Shown in pieces: positions 4,596 to 5,779 of a stretch of 5,779 nt of DNA. The stretch lies in the NCBI GenBank assembly GCA_946545145.1, contig CAMNNG010000077.1:1-5779 (forward strand), read 5' to 3'. The notes below the pieces were generated by a model. It saw only the letters and a list, made by a program, of their open reading frames with translations, was not told the origin of the DNA and made no database searches. The stretch is from an uncultured Bacillota bacterium (GTDB taxonomy: Bacteria > Bacillota > Clostridia > Peptostreptococcales > Anaerovoracaceae). Numbering within the stretch: position 1 is the first letter of the stretch; every line of letters begins with the position of its first letter. The position numbers and the translations under genes were made by a program.

Positions 4596-5779
4596 GTGGA
4601 GGAAAAAAGAACATCGATATTTGAGAACGCTCTGATCTGGTTCGGAGCGGCGGTTGGTCTTGCCGAAATACTGTCGGGAACTTTCCTGACGCCCCTCGGC
4701 TTTCAGAAAGGACTTTTATCAATAGTTATAGGGCACGTGATAGGATGCTTCCTCCTGTTCCTCGCCGGATACATCGGCGGCAAGAAGCGCATGAGCGCCA
4801 TGCAGACGGTAACGCTCAGCTTCGGCGGGAAGGGCGCCTTCCTCTTCGCGTTCCTCAACGTACTGCAGCTCGTCGGCTGGACGGCCATCATGATCTACGA
4901 CGGCGCTCTGGCAGCTGACGGCGTATTCGCAGTCGGACACTGGGTATGGGCCCTCGTCATCGGCGGCCTCATCCTCGTATGGATCATCATCGGCATCAAG
5001 AGCCTGGGCAAGGTCAACGTCTTTGCCATGGGCGCGCTGTTCATCCTGACGATCGTCCTCTCGTTCATCATATTCAGAGACGGAGATCTGTCGGCTCCGG
5101 CAGCGGGCGGCATGTCGTTCGGCGCGGCTATCGAGCTGAACGTTGCGATGCCTCTGTCGTGGGTGCCGCTGATAAGCGACTACACAAGGGAAGCAGAAAG
5201 ACCGACGGCAGCGGCCGCCTGGTCGTCAGTCGCTTATGGTCTGGTAAGCTCATGGATGTACATCATCGGACTCGGAGCAGCTCTGCTCGCCGGAACGAGC
5301 GACATCGCAGAGATCATGCTCAGAGCAGGACTCGGAATCGCAGGACTCGTTATCGTAGTTCTCGCAACTGTAACTACAACGTTCCTGGATGCTTACTCGG
5401 CAGGCGTTTCGAGTGAGATCTTCTCGGAGAAAGTCAACGGCAAGAAGGTCGCACTTGCAGCGACGGTGCTCGGCACGGCGGCAGCGATCGTCTTCCCGAT
5501 GGACGACATCACAGGCTTCCTCTATCTGATCGGTTCGGTCTTCGCGCCGATGATAGCGATCATGATCGCCGACTTCTTCATCCTGAAGGAGGACCACTCC
5601 GGTAGAGCGGTCAACGTGGAAAGCCTCATCGTCTGGTTCATCGGCTTCCTGATGTACAGAAAACTGATGACGATAGATCTGCCGATCGGAAGCACGGTCA
5701 TGGACATTCTGCTTACTGTGGCGCTGTGCATCGTGGTCGGCCTGGTAAGACGCGCGGTAACGCAGAAGAGCGCTGCGAA
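4596..5779 (+). CDS. cytX: Hydroxymethylpyrimidine permease CytX (NCS1 family), 3' end beyond window
   Basis: Integral membrane transporter of the nucleobase-cation-symport-1 family, of the CytX type tied to thiamine genes, thought to import HMP. The frame is open from GTG 4596 to the window edge (394 codons), near the family's full length. About 12 hydrophobic segments can be seen, from residues 12-32 (IWFGAAVGLAEILSGTF) and 39-60 to a last one ending in IVVGLVRRA, so only a few C-terminal residues should be missing. Typical pieces are GHVIGCFLLFLAG (46-58), LNVLQLVGWTA (87-97) and PLSWVPLISDYTR. The GTG start is preferred because GAGG (4585-4588) lies 7 nt upstream and no in-frame ATG occurs before residue 66. 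With only 2 nt between it and thiD, translation is probably coupled. The substrate is assigned by family and context. Confidence 0.93.
   Translation, partial: MEEKRTSIFENALIWFGAAVGLAEILSGTFLTPLGFQKGLLSIVIGHVIGCFLLFLAGYIGGKKRMSAMQTVTLSFGGKGAFLFAFLNVLQLVGWTAIMIYDGALAADGVFAVGHWVWALVIGGLILVWIIIGIKSLGKVNVFAMGALFILTIVLSFIIFRDGDLSAPAAGGMSFGAAIELNVAMPLSWVPLISDYTREAERPTAAAAWSSVAYGLVSSWMYIIGLGAALLAGTSDIAEIMLRAGLGIAGLVIVVLATVTTTFLDAYSAGVSSEIFSEKVNGKKVALAATVLGTAAAIVFPMDDITGFLYLIGSVFAPMIAIMIADFFILKEDHSGRAVNVESLIVWFIGFLMYRKLMTIDLPIGSTVMDILLTVALCIVVGLVRRAVTQKSAA

Noticed and set aside
3958..4722. 254-codon minus strand frame opposite thiD and the cytX start
   Set aside because: It is Arg-rich with no domain and lies opposite a clear ThiD; it is a shadow of GC-biased codon positions.

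Overview
The window looks like a piece of chromosome from an anaerobic, low-to-mid GC member of the Bacillota (Clostridia-like). The supporting signs are strong AGGAGG-type ribosome binding sites, a THI-box leader that works through an intrinsic terminator, and proteins of clostridial type. The host assignment is an inference. No phage, transposon, tRNA, rRNA or CRISPR features were seen.

The layout has two parts. From 1 to about 1000 there is no convincing protein gene. About 1-304 is AT-rich with a few hairpins and possible promoters. About 305-960 is GC-rich and packed with nested hairpins, several capped by GNRA-type loops when read on the + strand. This is best explained as one very large structured non-coding RNA of about 650 nt. 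Its size and ornateness recall the large bacterial RNAs ROOL and GOLLD, but I cannot assign the family from memory of the sequence, and it may be undescribed.

From 1016 to the end lies a thiamine salvage operon on the + strand: TPP riboswitch and terminator, thiM, thiE, a HAD-family phosphatase gene, thiD and cytX (open at the right edge). Together they import hydroxymethylpyrimidine (CytX), phosphorylate it twice (ThiD), phosphorylate hydroxyethylthiazole (ThiM) and join the two into thiamine phosphate (ThiE). The HAD enzyme may act on a phosphorylated intermediate such as thiamine phosphate; this is inferred from position only. De novo genes (thiC, thiG, thiS, thiH) are absent from the window.

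TPP control is readable in the sequence. The 3' edge of the aptamer (1103-1111) is exactly complementary to the left arm of the terminator (1170-1178), so aptamer folding and antitermination are mutually exclusive. Two long intergenic gaps inside the operon (114 and 209 nt) also carry hairpins. The second one begins with a short stretch that resembles the start of the THI box.
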